A stretch of DNA of 64,000 nt, taken from contig NZ_CP064030.1 of the NCBI RefSeq assembly GCF_016865235.1, forward strand, positions 62,001-126,000, given 5' to 3'. A program made the translations under genes and the position numbers. Every line of letters begins with the position of its first letter. Within the stretch, counting starts at the first letter, position 1. The stretch comes from Dyella caseinilytica. GTDB lineage: Bacteria; Pseudomonadota; Gammaproteobacteria; Xanthomonadales; Rhodanobacteraceae. The notes beneath the pieces are model-generated. The model did no database searches. It saw nothing but the letters and a program-made list of their open reading frames with translations, and had not been told where the DNA came from. Below, piece after piece: positions 32,995-42,093 of this stretch.

Positions 32995-35481
32995 TCAGGC
33001 CGTCTGCTCAGCCAGCCGCTGCTCCAGCGACTCCGCGGGCATCGGTGCGCCGAACAGGAATCCCTGCATCTGCGAGCAACCCGCTTCGCGCAGGAACGCA
33101 CTCTGCACTTCGGTTTCCACGCCTTCAGCGATCACATCCTTGTTGAGGCTGCGTGCCATGGCGATGATGGCACTGGTGATCGCGGCGGTTTCCGCATCCT
33201 GGGTGATGTCGCGTACGAAAGCGCGATCGATCTTCAGTGCGTCCACCGGGAAGTGCTTGAGATAGGAAAGGCTGCTGTAGCCGGTGCCGAAATCGTCCAG
33301 TGACAAGCGCACGCCGCGCTGGCGGATGCGCCGCAGCAGGCGGATGGTGCCATCGCCGCCGGTCATCATAGTGCGTTCGGTGAGTTCCAGTTCCAGCAGG
33401 CTGGGATCGAGGCCGGTTTCGTTGAGAATGCTATCGAGGCGTTCGTAGAAGCCGGCGTACTGGAATTGCAGCGGCGAGACGTTGACCGATACCGGAATCG
33501 CCCGTCCTTCGCGTTGCCAGCGGCGTGCCTGCAGGCAGGCTTCGCGCAGCACCCAGGTGCCGATGGAAACGATCAGACCGGTGTCTTCGGCGACCGGAAT
33601 GAATTGATCGGGCACGAACAGATCCTGGCCGTCGACTTGCAGTCGCAACAAAGCTTCCGCGCCGACGATGTGGCCAAGCCGTGCATCGACCTTGGGCTGG
33701 TATTGCAGCGACAGCTCGCCGTGCACAAGCGCGTGGCGCAGCACGTTTTCGATGCGCTGGCTGGCGACGGAGCGCTGGCTCATTTCCGGCGCGTAGAAGC
33801 AGTAGCCGTGACGGCCCTGGGTTTTCACTTCATACATGGCCGCGTCGGCGGTGCGCACCAGCGTATCCGGCTCAGTAGCGTCGCGTGGGAACAGACTGAT
33901 GCCGATGCTCGCGCGGATATCGAGCGGCGGCAGGTGCGGAACATGCGTTTGCGAGCAGGCATCGAGCAGGCGTTGCGCATAACCGGCGGCTTCGTCGGCA
34001 TCGTCCACGCGCGGCAACAACACTACGAATTCGTCGCCGGTATAGCGGAAGGCGATATCTTCGCTGTCGCGCAGGGTGCTACGGATCTGCTGCGCGACGG
34101 CTTGCAACACCTGATCGCCGACGCCGTGACCGAGCGTGTCGTTGATGCGACGGAAATGATCCAGATCCAGATAAAGCAGCGCACATTGGCGATGCCGCTG
34201 GGTGGCCATCGCCGTAGCCTGTTCGATGCGTGCGTAAAGCAGGCTTCGGTTGGGCAGGCCGGTGAGTGTGTCGTGCTGCGCCAGCTGGATCATCTTCAGC
34301 GCCAGCGTGCGGTTCTCGCTGATGTCGTGGCAAACCAGCACGCCACCGGTCACGTTGCCGGCGTGATCATGGATCAGCGCGGCGGAATTCTCGATGGGCG
34401 TTTCGAAGCCATTGCGATGCAGGAGAATGGCGCGGCCGCTGAAGTCGACGATGGCGTTGCGTCGCATGGCCTGACGCAGCGGGTTGTCCAGCGGCTGGCG
34501 ATTGTTGATGTCACGCAGGCGGAACACGTCATCCAGGGGGCTGCCCTTGGCGTCGGCGGTGGACCAGCCGGTCATGGCCTCGGCAATCGGGTTGAGCGAG
34601 GTAATGTTAAGCGAGATGTCGGTGGTGATGACGGCGTCACCGATCGAATTGAGTGTGACTTCGGCCAGCTGGCGTTCGCGGAACAGCGCTTCTTCGTATT
34701 GTTTGCGCTTGGTGATGTCCTGCACCTGGCTCACGGCATAGTTCATCGCACCGGTGTCGCTGCGGACTTGCGCCACGCTCAGCAACACATGCACGATGTG
34801 CCCATCGCGGTGGATGTAGCGCTTTTCGGTTTGAAAAGCGTCACGCTTGCCGATGTTGAGCTGCGAGGCCAGCGCTTCACTCAGTGGCAGATCGTCGGGA
34901 TGGGTGATGTCACGCCAGGTCAGCGCGCGCATTTCTGAGTCGCTGTAGCCAAGCATGTCGCACAAGGCCGCGTTCACTTGCTGATAGCGCCCGCTAGGCA
35001 GGATCAATGCCATGCCGACGGCCGCGTGATGGAAGGCTTGCGAAAAGCGTTGTTCGCTTTCGCGCAACTGCTCTTCCAGCGCGTGGCGTTCGGTGATGTC
35101 GGTGAATACGGTCAGTACACCGCGTTGCCGGCCGTATTCGTCCAGGTCGGGTGTAAAGCTGCCATGCACGTAGCGGCGGCGCGGCGCGCTGAACATTTCG
35201 CCTTCATAGCTGGCGTCGCGGCCGCCCAGTGCCTGCAGCAAGGGCGCGCGTATGCGCAGGTAGCTTTCCGGATCCATGACTTCGCTGAGCGGCCGACCGG
35301 TAATTTCCTGTGGATCGATGTCAAACCAGCGGCGGTGTGCCTCGTTGGCGAACACGAAGCGTTCGTCGCGATCGATATAGCAGATCAGTGCGGGCACGCT
35401 CTGCAACACGTGCGCAAGCAGGCTCGGCCCCGGCAGCGGGGGCGGCAGATCGCCATCGATGGGGTGTGTCACCTTCGGCAT
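32995..35481 (-). CDS. PAS-PAS-PAS-GGDEF-EAL cyclic di-GMP protein, GGDEF degenerate
   Basis: An 828-residue cytoplasmic regulator. Three PAS domains span about residues 20-135, 140-262 and 265-390 (VFTDITERHALEEQL and QDITKRKQYEEAL mark the PAC ends). The GGDEF domain follows (LTGLPNRSLLYARI, LYLDLDHFRRINDT), but the active loop reads YTGDEF with Thr for the first Gly, so cyclase activity is doubtful. The EAL domain keeps the key residues (GAEALLRLQ, DDFGTGYSSLSYLK, DALKIDRAFV, VIAEGVETE), so phosphodiesterase activity is likely. No membrane segment is seen. Confidence 0.93.
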   Translation of the reverse strand: MPKVTHPIDGDLPPPLPGPSLLAHVLQSVPALICYIDRDERFVFANEAHRRWFDIDPQEITGRPLSEVMDPESYLRIRAPLLQALGGRDASYEGEMFSAPRRRYVHGSFTPDLDEYGRQRGVLTVFTDITERHALEEQLRESEQRFSQAFHHAAVGMALILPSGRYQQVNAALCDMLGYSDSEMRALTWRDITHPDDLPLSEALASQLNIGKRDAFQTEKRYIHRDGHIVHVLLSVAQVRSDTGAMNYAVSQVQDITKRKQYEEALFRERQLAEVTLNSIGDAVITTDISLNITSLNPIAEAMTGWSTADAKGSPLDDVFRLRDINNRQPLDNPLRQAMRRNAIVDFSGRAILLHRNGFETPIENSAALIHDHAGNVTGGVLVCHDISENRTLALKMIQLAQHDTLTGLPNRSLLYARIEQATAMATQRHRQCALLYLDLDHFRRINDTLGHGVGDQVLQAVAQQIRSTLRDSEDIAFRYTGDEFVVLLPRVDDADEAAGYAQRLLDACSQTHVPHLPPLDIRASIGISLFPRDATEPDTLVRTADAAMYEVKTQGRHGYCFYAPEMSQRSVASQRIENVLRHALVHGELSLQYQPKVDARLGHIVGAEALLRLQVDGQDLFVPDQFIPVAEDTGLIVSIGTWVLREACLQARRWQREGRAIPVSVNVSPLQFQYAGFYERLDSILNETGLDPSLLELELTERTMMTGGDGTIRLLRRIRQRGVRLSLDDFGTGYSSLSYLKHFPVDALKIDRAFVRDITQDAETAAITSAIIAMARSLNKDVIAEGVETEVQSAFLREAGCSQMQGFLFGAPMPAESLEQRLAEQTA

Positions 35482-35586
35482 GCCGTTCCGGAATCAAGGC
35501 TGTTGGGCCTGCGTCCGCACATCATGCGCCGGACCGGGTGCGATTTGCATCATGCCTGCGTGCGTTATCGGTACGACGGACGGCAT

Positions 35587-36729
35587 TCAATGCAAGGCGG
35601 TGGCCGGTGCGCTCAACTGCCCGCCTTCGTCCAGCTGAATACGGCCCAGGGCGTGCAGATCGTTGCTCGTGCCGAAGCGGTCGGCGAGCAGGGCGATCAG
35701 CGGTCCCAATGCTGCCGGTTGCAGAGGGTAGGCGTGCGCCAGCGCGCGAGCGCGGCCCGCCGGGCCGCGTTGCGCCACGGTGATGGCGACCACACCCAAA
35801 CCCGCGGCTTCGTGCGCGAACAGTGTGGGCGGGTCGTAAGCAGGGTCGACGGGTGCAAGCGTTTCGGCCAGCCAACCTTGGCCGGACTCGGTTTGGCCGT
35901 CCGACGTTTCGTGAAGGAAAAGTGAAATTCCGTGAGCCTGCAGCAGAGCGGCGTACTGGCGCAGCTCGAAAACGGCACCGGCGAATGCGTGTCCGCGCTC
36001 GGCCATGTCACCACCCTGGGTGGCCAGCCAGCGTGCAGGGGACTGCGACCAGACCTTGCCATCGGCATAGCGCAAGGCCAGACCGCGTGCGCTGAGCGTG
36101 GATTCGTTGCGATAAGGCGTGAGCATGGCCGCTTCCAGCAATTGCCACAGCGGCGCCAGATTGACGTGTTCGTATTGCACACAGGTCAGCGCAAGCACGT
36201 CGTTGCGGCTGAGATAACGCGCGTGTTCCAGCTTTACACCGAAGCAGCGCATCAGCCAGTCCGCCGTGCGTGTGCCGGTTTCGCCGCGGCCGACCAACTC
36301 CACTTCCAGGCGCTCGGACAATTCGCCAGCCAGTGATTCGGGCACCAGCAAGCTCATCGGCAATAGCCGCATGGGACCGTCGGCGTAGGCCGGATCCGGC
36401 TCCAGCGACTGCGCTGGCATGTGACCGTCGTGGCTGCCGAACGCCACCACGTTTTCCAGCTGGCTGCGAGGAATGCGACGTGCAAGTTCGTCCAGGGTGG
36501 CCCACACCGGGAAGCCGGGGCGCAACAACTCGACCGCATCGAACAAGGCGCCCGCCAGCGCGAGCCGTGCCTTCGCTACATCGGGAACCAGCTTGTGCAG
36601 ATCGTCGGCAATCAGCGATGCCAGCTCGGCGGCTTCATCACGGCTGAGGCTCAGGCGTTGCGGGTGTTCGCCGGCTGACAATTCCAACGCCAGAACGATC
36701 GGTAAGGCTTGCAGCGGACCGGCTTCCAC
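35587..36729 (-). CDS. Conserved hypothetical protein, about 380 residues
   Basis: A soluble protein I do not recognise, rich in Leu and Ala and mostly helical, with ALPIVLALELSAGEHPQRLSLSRDEAAELASLIADDL at the start and GRTSNDLHAL-type motifs at the end. I suggest a GTG start at 36729 (VEAGPLQALP); the frame upstream up to 36846 is Cys-rich and unlike the rest, and no ATG fits better. It ends 105 bases before the c-di-GMP gene, which starts beyond it on the same strand. Function unknown. Confidence 0.6.
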   Translation of the reverse strand: MEAGPLQALPIVLALELSAGEHPQRLSLSRDEAAELASLIADDLHKLVPDVAKARLALAGALFDAVELLRPGFPVWATLDELARRIPRSQLENVVAFGSHDGHMPAQSLEPDPAYADGPMRLLPMSLLVPESLAGELSERLEVELVGRGETGTRTADWLMRCFGVKLEHARYLSRNDVLALTCVQYEHVNLAPLWQLLEAAMLTPYRNESTLSARGLALRYADGKVWSQSPARWLATQGGDMAERGHAFAGAVFELRQYAALLQAHGISLFLHETSDGQTESGQGWLAETLAPVDPAYDPPTLFAHEAAGLGVVAITVAQRGPAGRARALAHAYPLQPAALGPLIALLADRFGTSNDLHALGRIQLDEGGQLSAPATALH

Positions 36730-36987
36730 AGGACATTCCCTAAAACAAAGGCTGCAAGTGTAACAGGGTGTTGAAAAACAGCCTGTTAGTAGGGCTTTTG
36801 GCGAGCCGCATGCAAGCAGGCTTTGCGATACGGCGCGCAAGGCCAACCTATACGCAGGGAAAACACAAGCCGGAACTCTCCCACTATTCCTGTCACGCCC
36901 GCTGATTGTGAGACCGTACGGGCTTTCGCTGCGACACGCAGCGGGTTAGCCTTGCCAGACTCAAGCTGTCTCTGGACCAGTCAGGCT

Positions 36988-38274
36988 ATGGAAAACACGC
37001 TGCAGCGCGTCGGTGTCATCGGCGGTGTGCGCATCCCGTTCTGTCGCAACAACACGGCGTACGCGGATGTGGGCAACTTCGGCATGTCGGTGAAGGTGCT
37101 GGGCGCGTTGGTCGAGCGGTTCGGGCTGCATGGCGTGGAACTGGGCGAAGTGGCAATGGGGGCGGTGATCAAGCACTCCTCCGAATGGAACCTGGCCCGC
37201 GAAGCCCTGCTGAGCTCCGGCCTGGCGCCGACTACCCCGGGCATCACCACCGCACGCGCCTGCGGTACCTCGTTGGACAACGCCATCATCATCGCCAACA
37301 AGATCGCCACCGGGCAGATCGAGGCGGGTATTGCCGGCGGTTCGGATACCACCAGCGACGTGCCGATCGTCTACAGCCAGCGCCTGCGCAAGCGCCTGCT
37401 GGCGGTCAATCGCGCCAAGACGCCGATGGAAAAGCTGAAAACCGCCTTGCGTGGGTTTTCCCTGAGCGAATTGAAGCCGTCCTTTCCGGGCGTGGCCGAG
37501 CCGCGCACCGGCATGTCGATGGGCGACCACTGCGAAAAGATGGCCAAGGAGTGGCATGTCGGCCGCCAGGATCAGGACCGGATCGCGCTGGAAAGCCATC
37601 GCAAGCTGGCTGCCGCATATGAAGCGGGCTTCTTCGAAGATCTGGTGATTCCGTTCCGTGGCTTGAAGCGGGATGGTTTCCTGCGTCCGGACACCACCAT
37701 GGAAAAGCTGGCCACGCTCAAGCCTGCGTTCGACAAGACTTCGGGGCTGGGTACGCTTACTGCGGGCAACTCCACGGGTCTTTCCGATGGCGCGGCGGCT
37801 GTGCTGCTGGCGAATGAGTCGTGGGCAGCGAAGCGTGGGTTGAAGATCCAGGCCTGGCTGCGCGATGCGGAAGTATCGGCGGTGGATTTTGTGCATGGCG
37901 AAGGCCTGCTGATGGCCCCCACCGTGGCGGTGCCACGCATGCTGGCCCGGCATGGCCTGACCTTGCAGGACTTCGATTTCTACGAGATCCACGAAGCCTT
38001 TGCCGCGCAGGTGCTGTGCACGCTGCGCGCGTGGGAATCGGCCGATTACTGCAAGAACCGGCTCGGTCTCGATGCCCCGCTGGGCAGCATCGATCCGGCC
38101 AAGCTCAATGTGCATGGCTCCAGCCTTGCCGTCGGCCATCCGTTTGCAGCCACCGGCGCGCGCATCATCGCCACGCTGGGCAAGCTGCTGGAAGAGAAGG
38201 GTTCCGGCCGCGGGTTGATTTCCATTTGTACGGCTGGTGGCATGGGCGTCACCGCGATCCTTGAGCGCAACTGA
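36988..38274 (+). CDS. Acetyl-CoA C-acyltransferase (thiolase)
   Basis: A 428-residue thiolase that cleaves or forms a beta-ketoacyl-CoA. The nucleophilic Cys is in TTARACGTSLDNA, the NEAF-type motif is HEAFAAQVL, the catalytic His lies in HGSSLAVGHPFAATGARI and the second Cys in ISICTAGGMGV. Length and GMSMGDHCEKMAKEW fit the FadI/FadA-like group used in fatty acid beta-oxidation. The ATG at 36988 is preferred over an upstream frame start at 36823. No FadB-like partner gene is in the window. Confidence 0.93.
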   Translation: MENTLQRVGVIGGVRIPFCRNNTAYADVGNFGMSVKVLGALVERFGLHGVELGEVAMGAVIKHSSEWNLAREALLSSGLAPTTPGITTARACGTSLDNAIIIANKIATGQIEAGIAGGSDTTSDVPIVYSQRLRKRLLAVNRAKTPMEKLKTALRGFSLSELKPSFPGVAEPRTGMSMGDHCEKMAKEWHVGRQDQDRIALESHRKLAAAYEAGFFEDLVIPFRGLKRDGFLRPDTTMEKLATLKPAFDKTSGLGTLTAGNSTGLSDGAAAVLLANESWAAKRGLKIQAWLRDAEVSAVDFVHGEGLLMAPTVAVPRMLARHGLTLQDFDFYEIHEAFAAQVLCTLRAWESADYCKNRLGLDAPLGSIDPAKLNVHGSSLAVGHPFAATGARIIATLGKLLEEKGSGRGLISICTAGGMGVTAILERN

Positions 38275-38298
38275 GCGCCGCACCGCGACGCGTTTCTT

Positions 38299-38856
38299 AT
38301 GCTTCGCCTGCGCACCACGACCTCGCTGAGTGTGCTTGCACTGATCATCGGTGTCGCGGGTACGCAGTGGCTGAGTGATCAGACTGGCAACCGTGCCGAG
38401 TCGCTGGCTGCGCATGGTGTCCATCATGCGGTAGTGCATCGCGCTGTTGCACAGCATGTCGTGCGTCGGGAGCATCCGGCTTCCGTGCGACGGGTGACGT
38501 ATGTGAGTGCCCGTGGCCCTTCGGTGCCGTTACATGCGCCGGCTGCGACTGTCGTTCCTCGCAGCGATGCGGTCGCATGGATACCGGTATCCATGCCGGT
38601 GTCATCGATACCGTTTGCGCAGATGCGAAACCACGATGCGGGCAGCCTTGTGCTTCATCTGGTGGTTGATGGTCAGGGGCAGGTTACGCAAGCGACGTTG
38701 GCGCAATCGAGTGGCGATGCAGTGTTGGATGCGAATGCGTTGGCAATTGCGCGGCGCTGGAGGTTTGCGGTGTCGGCTGATCATCCGCAGGGGTTCAGTG
38801 GGGATTTGCCGTTGAGCTTTGGTTCGGGGGCGGCGCAGTTTGCGCAGATGCCATAG
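38299..38856 (+). CDS. TonB C-terminal domain-like exported protein
   Basis: A 185-residue protein with an N-terminal hydrophobic segment (SVLALIIGVAGTQWL), a His/Val-rich middle and a C-terminal half resembling the TonB energy-transducing fold: LVLHLVVDGQGQVTQATLAQSSGDAVLDANALAIARRWRF. Such proteins transmit energy or a conformational signal to outer-membrane partners; no ExbB/ExbD genes are adjacent. Starts 24 bases after the thiolase stop. Confidence 0.8.
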   Translation: MLRLRTTTSLSVLALIIGVAGTQWLSDQTGNRAESLAAHGVHHAVVHRAVAQHVVRREHPASVRRVTYVSARGPSVPLHAPAATVVPRSDAVAWIPVSMPVSSIPFAQMRNHDAGSLVLHLVVDGQGQVTQATLAQSSGDAVLDANALAIARRWRFAVSADHPQGFSGDLPLSFGSGAAQFAQMP

Positions 38857-38916
38857 GGATTTGCGCGAATATATGCGCGGAAGACGTCTTTAGCACAACG
38901 ATAGATTCCGCCTCAG

Positions 38917-38985
38917 CGTCATCCCGGCGAAGGCCGGGATCCATTTCCAAAGCGACCACGGATCCCGGCCTTCGCCGGGATGACG
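38917..38985. repeat. REP-like inverted-repeat element, copy B
   Basis: Perfect 26-base arms (38917-38942 and 38960-38985) built on CATCCCGGCGAAGGCCGGGAT, with a 17-base loop. It lies between the convergent TonB-like and phospholipase D genes and could also act as a terminator. Confidence 0.92.
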
Positions 38986-39031
38986 GTGAGGAAGGATGGA
39001 GTTTGCTAAAAGTGGAGATCCACACGGCATC

Positions 39032-40930
39032 TCAGAGAACCCCCTTAACTCCCGCCCCAAACGCCGTAATCAACCGCGTATAAAGCAGCTTCGGCGAAAT
39101 GGCTACGTCCGGAAAATCGCCCACTGACTCATAGCAGCGACTGAAATCCGGATTGTTCGGTTGCATCGGCAGGCAGTTGGGTTTCAGTTGGTAGCTGGTG
39201 GCGTAGCGGAACGGCCAGATGTCGAAGAAGGGCAGCTTGGCGGAGATATCGCCGATCACCTGGCTGATCTGCCCGAGCACGGGAATGGTGGGTTTGCGTG
39301 GTGCGATGATCCAGGCATTTTGCGGTTCCGTCGCGCGCAGGATCGAGGCGCGCAGTTGGCTGGCGAAGCGCTGGTCGTAAACGATCACGCCGGCTTCGGT
39401 GTTGTAGTGGTCCGAGCGCGGATCGAAGTTGTGCGAGCCGACCATGGCGAAGCTATCGTCGACTACCAGGGATTTTGCATGCAGGCCAAAGCGGCGGCCG
39501 GCGCTGATCAGCGGCGCGGGACGGTTGCGCTTGCCGTTGCTGCCGAACAGGCCGGGGCGGCGATCGGTGCCAGGAAAGCGCTTTTTTGTGGCGCCAAGCA
39601 AGCCGGGAACGATGCTTGTTTCGTCGTCATCGTCGTCCTGGTCGATCACGTTTGCCTGTACATACGCGTCGTCGGCGAGCGGGGCGTGCGGCTTCATTTC
39701 ATAGATGTCGAAGCCGTACTGAGTGAGGTAGCTCTTGCGGTGTTTATACGACACCGCATACACCGCAAAGGCATCGGTGGATGCCAGTGAATTGGTGGAG
39801 ACGGTGATCTGCGGTCGCGAGGCTTCCTTGTGCAGCCTCTTGAAGATTTTCTGCGCGCGCCGGCTCATCACCAGATACGGCGTCTGCAGCACCACTTCGT
39901 GTTGCGCGTGGCCGATCAGGTGCATCAGGTTGGTGGTGAATTGCTGGGCGTCGCGCTTGTCCGGTTGTTCGGTTTTTGCGGGGCGATCGCTGAAATATTC
40001 CACCTTGCCGGTCATCAGGCTGGGGTTGATCAGGTGCTCGGTCAGCCAGTCCAGATCCTGTGCTTCGTCGACAGCATCGTTTACGCGCGCTGGATAGGCA
40101 TAGTGCGGTTCCGGCCACGGTGGCGGATGAGGGTCGTCGATAATCAGTCGGTTCACATCACGCAGATGTGTCAGTGGTACGGAGCGCTTGAGGTTCCAGA
40201 ACAGGTTGAAACTGGCTGCCATCTGTTGCGCAGCCGGGCCGCCGACCATGATGTCGCGATCGACGTAATTGAAATCGTTATCCCAGTTGAAATAGCGGTC
40301 CTGGTAATTGCGCCCGCCCGTGATGCCAATGCTGTTGTCCACTAGCAGCAGTTTGTTGTGCATGCGCTGGTTGAATTTCATGAAGCAGCAAACAACGCCC
40401 GCCGCGAATTCCAGCGGCGGCGTGCGCGATTTGTTGAAGGTCGGGTTGTACAGGCGCACATGCAGGTTCGGACTGACGCGCGTCAGTCGTTCGAGCAAGA
40501 CAGGATCTTCGAACGAGAACAGTTGGTCGGCGAGGATGCGTACTTTCACGCCGCGCCGTGCCGCGCCAATCAGCTCGTTGAGCAAGAGCTGCCCGAGGTC
40601 GTCTTCGTCCCAGATATAGGTCTGCACATCAATGGATTGCCGTGCGGCGCGAATCAGGTTGATGCGTGCGACCAGGGCGGCTTCGCTGTCGTCGAGCAGG
40701 GTGACGACATGCTCAGGCTGTTGCGTCGTGGAATGGGCAAGGGCGTCAGTGGCGGCATCGAGCAGCGGTGAAGGGTTGGCGCAATGATCGTCGCGCTGGC
40801 ACGTCGTCTGCCGATCGACGCTGGTGTCTACGACGCTGTCGGCGTGTTTGATCTGCGCACGCGTCAGCGTGCAGCCTTGCAACAAGGCGGCCAGCAATAA
40901 ACCGACAACGAGACCGCAACGGAGCTGCAT
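39032..40930 (-). CDS. Phospholipase D family lipoprotein, cardiolipin synthase ClsC-like
   Basis: A 632-residue protein with a lipoprotein signal (VVGLLLAALLQGC) that should tether it to a membrane. Two HKD motifs mark the phospholipase D fold: HNKLLLVDNSIGITGGRNY and HAKSLVVDDSFAMVGSHNFDPRS. Between them lies an inserted region with DDDD acidic patches. Similarity of layout to E. coli ClsC (YmdC) suggests cardiolipin synthesis or phospholipid remodelling, but phosphodiesterase of another substrate cannot be ruled out. Confidence 0.88.
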   Translation of the reverse strand: MQLRCGLVVGLLLAALLQGCTLTRAQIKHADSVVDTSVDRQTTCQRDDHCANPSPLLDAATDALAHSTTQQPEHVVTLLDDSEAALVARINLIRAARQSIDVQTYIWDEDDLGQLLLNELIGAARRGVKVRILADQLFSFEDPVLLERLTRVSPNLHVRLYNPTFNKSRTPPLEFAAGVVCCFMKFNQRMHNKLLLVDNSIGITGGRNYQDRYFNWDNDFNYVDRDIMVGGPAAQQMAASFNLFWNLKRSVPLTHLRDVNRLIIDDPHPPPWPEPHYAYPARVNDAVDEAQDLDWLTEHLINPSLMTGKVEYFSDRPAKTEQPDKRDAQQFTTNLMHLIGHAQHEVVLQTPYLVMSRRAQKIFKRLHKEASRPQITVSTNSLASTDAFAVYAVSYKHRKSYLTQYGFDIYEMKPHAPLADDAYVQANVIDQDDDDDETSIVPGLLGATKKRFPGTDRRPGLFGSNGKRNRPAPLISAGRRFGLHAKSLVVDDSFAMVGSHNFDPRSDHYNTEAGVIVYDQRFASQLRASILRATEPQNAWIIAPRKPTIPVLGQISQVIGDISAKLPFFDIWPFRYATSYQLKPNCLPMQPNNPDFSRCYESVGDFPDVAISPKLLYTRLITAFGAGVKGVL

Positions 40931-40950
40931 GCGGTCATGATAACGGCGGC

Positions 40951-41514
40951 TCAGCGATTTTCGGGTTGCAGGGTGATGCTCAGATTCAGGTCCACGCTAT
41001 CGGAGATGGCCAGGTGATCGCTGGTCATGCCGAACGTGCTGCGCTGGAGATTCCCATGCAGCGTGATGCGGCAAGGTGTCGGGCTCAGCTGCTCGCAATG
41101 AACCGGTTGCACGGCGAACTGGATGGGCGCGGTCACGCCGCGCAAGGTCAGGTAACCGGTCAACATGCCGCCGCGATCCAGGTCGCCCTGCGCGATCGGA
41201 TTGGAAACGAAATGGATGGTCGGATGGTGTCCGGCGTCGAAGAAGGACGGCGCCAGCACCCATCGACGCATGCGGGTGGAGGGCATGGCAACGCTGTCCA
41301 CTGAAATGGTGGCGTCGACCACCCAGCTATCAGGATGCGGTCCGGGGACGACATCACCCATCACCTGGGTGAAATTGCCGTCGACGTGATCAAGCCAGAA
41401 CAGGCGAACCTCAAAGGTGGCCTGCGAAGCGGTGGGGTCGATGCGGTAATCGGTTTCGGTGGCCGCGGCGCTGGCCGATAAGAGGACGAGCAGCGCGAGT
41501 GCAAGCCGCCTCAC
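40951..41514 (-). CDS. YceI family periplasmic protein
   Basis: A 187-residue protein with a signal peptide (ALALLVLLSASAAATET) and the YceI beta-barrel domain: YRIDPTASQATFEVRLFWLDHVDGNF at the start and MTSDHLAISDSVDLNLSIT at the end. The family binds isoprenoid or fatty-acid-type ligands; the role here is unknown. Its ATG overlaps the stop of the sixA gene by 4 bases, so the two are co-translated, and the phospholipase D gene follows by 20 bases. Confidence 0.9.
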   Translation of the reverse strand: MRRLALALLVLLSASAAATETDYRIDPTASQATFEVRLFWLDHVDGNFTQVMGDVVPGPHPDSWVVDATISVDSVAMPSTRMRRWVLAPSFFDAGHHPTIHFVSNPIAQGDLDRGGMLTGYLTLRGVTAPIQFAVQPVHCEQLSPTPCRITLHGNLQRSTFGMTSDHLAISDSVDLNLSITLQPENR

Positions 41515-41984
41515 GGCGACCAGAAGGCATCCAGCCGGGCGCTGCCGGGTTCCAGTGCTCCATCCAGGTGGAGCACGGCCAAACCTGCGGGCGGCATGCC
41601 GCGGAATTCATCGGAACGACCTTCGACCAGCAAAGCGACCAGACGCTCGATGCCCGGGTTGTGGCCGACCAGTAGCACGGTCCTGGCATCCAGGTGCTGG
41701 TCGAGCAGGGCCAGCAGTTCGCCAGGGGTGGCGTTGTAGATCTCTTCCGAGGTCTGTATGGCGGGTATGCGATCGAACGCGGCAAGCGCCAGGGTGGCGG
41801 TCGCGCAGGTGCGTTCGGATGGCGAGGACAGCACGCGATCAGGGTGCACGCCGTGGGATTTCAGCCATTTGCCGGCATCCCGTGCCTCTTGCTCGCCGCG
41901 TCCGCTGAGCCGCCGCACGGCATCCTCCCCACCCGGTGGTGCAGGCTGGGCTTCGGCGTGTCGCAGCAGGATCAGTTCGTGCAT
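41511..41984 (-). CDS. sixA: Phosphohistidine phosphatase SixA
   Basis: A 157-residue histidine phosphatase. The RHG-type motif LLRHAEAQP provides the catalytic His, and LVGHNPGIERLVALLVE supplies the second conserved His. The length and lack of a GpmA-like insertion fit SixA, which removes phosphate from phosphohistidine on phosphorelay or PTS proteins. It begins a leftward run with yceI and the phospholipase D-type gene. Confidence 0.88.
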   Translation of the reverse strand: MHELILLRHAEAQPAPPGGEDAVRRLSGRGEQEARDAGKWLKSHGVHPDRVLSSPSERTCATATLALAAFDRIPAIQTSEEIYNATPGELLALLDQHLDARTVLLVGHNPGIERLVALLVEGRSDEFRGMPPAGLAVLHLDGALEPGSARLDAFWSP

Positions 41985-42054
41985 AGGTGCTCCGCGTCGA
42001 AAAGGCTCTGGTCAGATTCTACGTAGACCGCGACAGTTTTTGGGTGGTGCCAAG

Positions 42055-42073
42055 GCTGGCGTTGTCCGCCAGC
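42055..42073. terminator. Short hairpin downstream of parA-like gene
   Basis: GCTGGCG pairs with CGCCAGC around TTGTC. It lies just after the stop of the ParA gene and before sixA, both on the - strand. No T-run. Confidence 0.5.
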
Positions 42074-42093
42074 GCTTGTCTGGTGCGTAACGG

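Noticed and set aside
33466..34938. 490-codon + strand frame opposite the GGDEF-EAL gene
   Set aside because: No family features, no ribosome site; the opposite strand has PAS, GGDEF and EAL motifs throughout.
36761..36788. TAACAGG ... CCTGTTA inverted repeat upstream of the thiolase
   Set aside because: The 7-base arms with a 14-base loop lie over 200 bases from the start and there is no matching regulator; chance or a remnant is as likely. Not listed as a feature.
36961..38475. 504-codon - strand frame opposite the thiolase gene
   Set aside because: Arg/His/Gln-rich composition and no motifs; the + strand thiolase has all catalytic residues.
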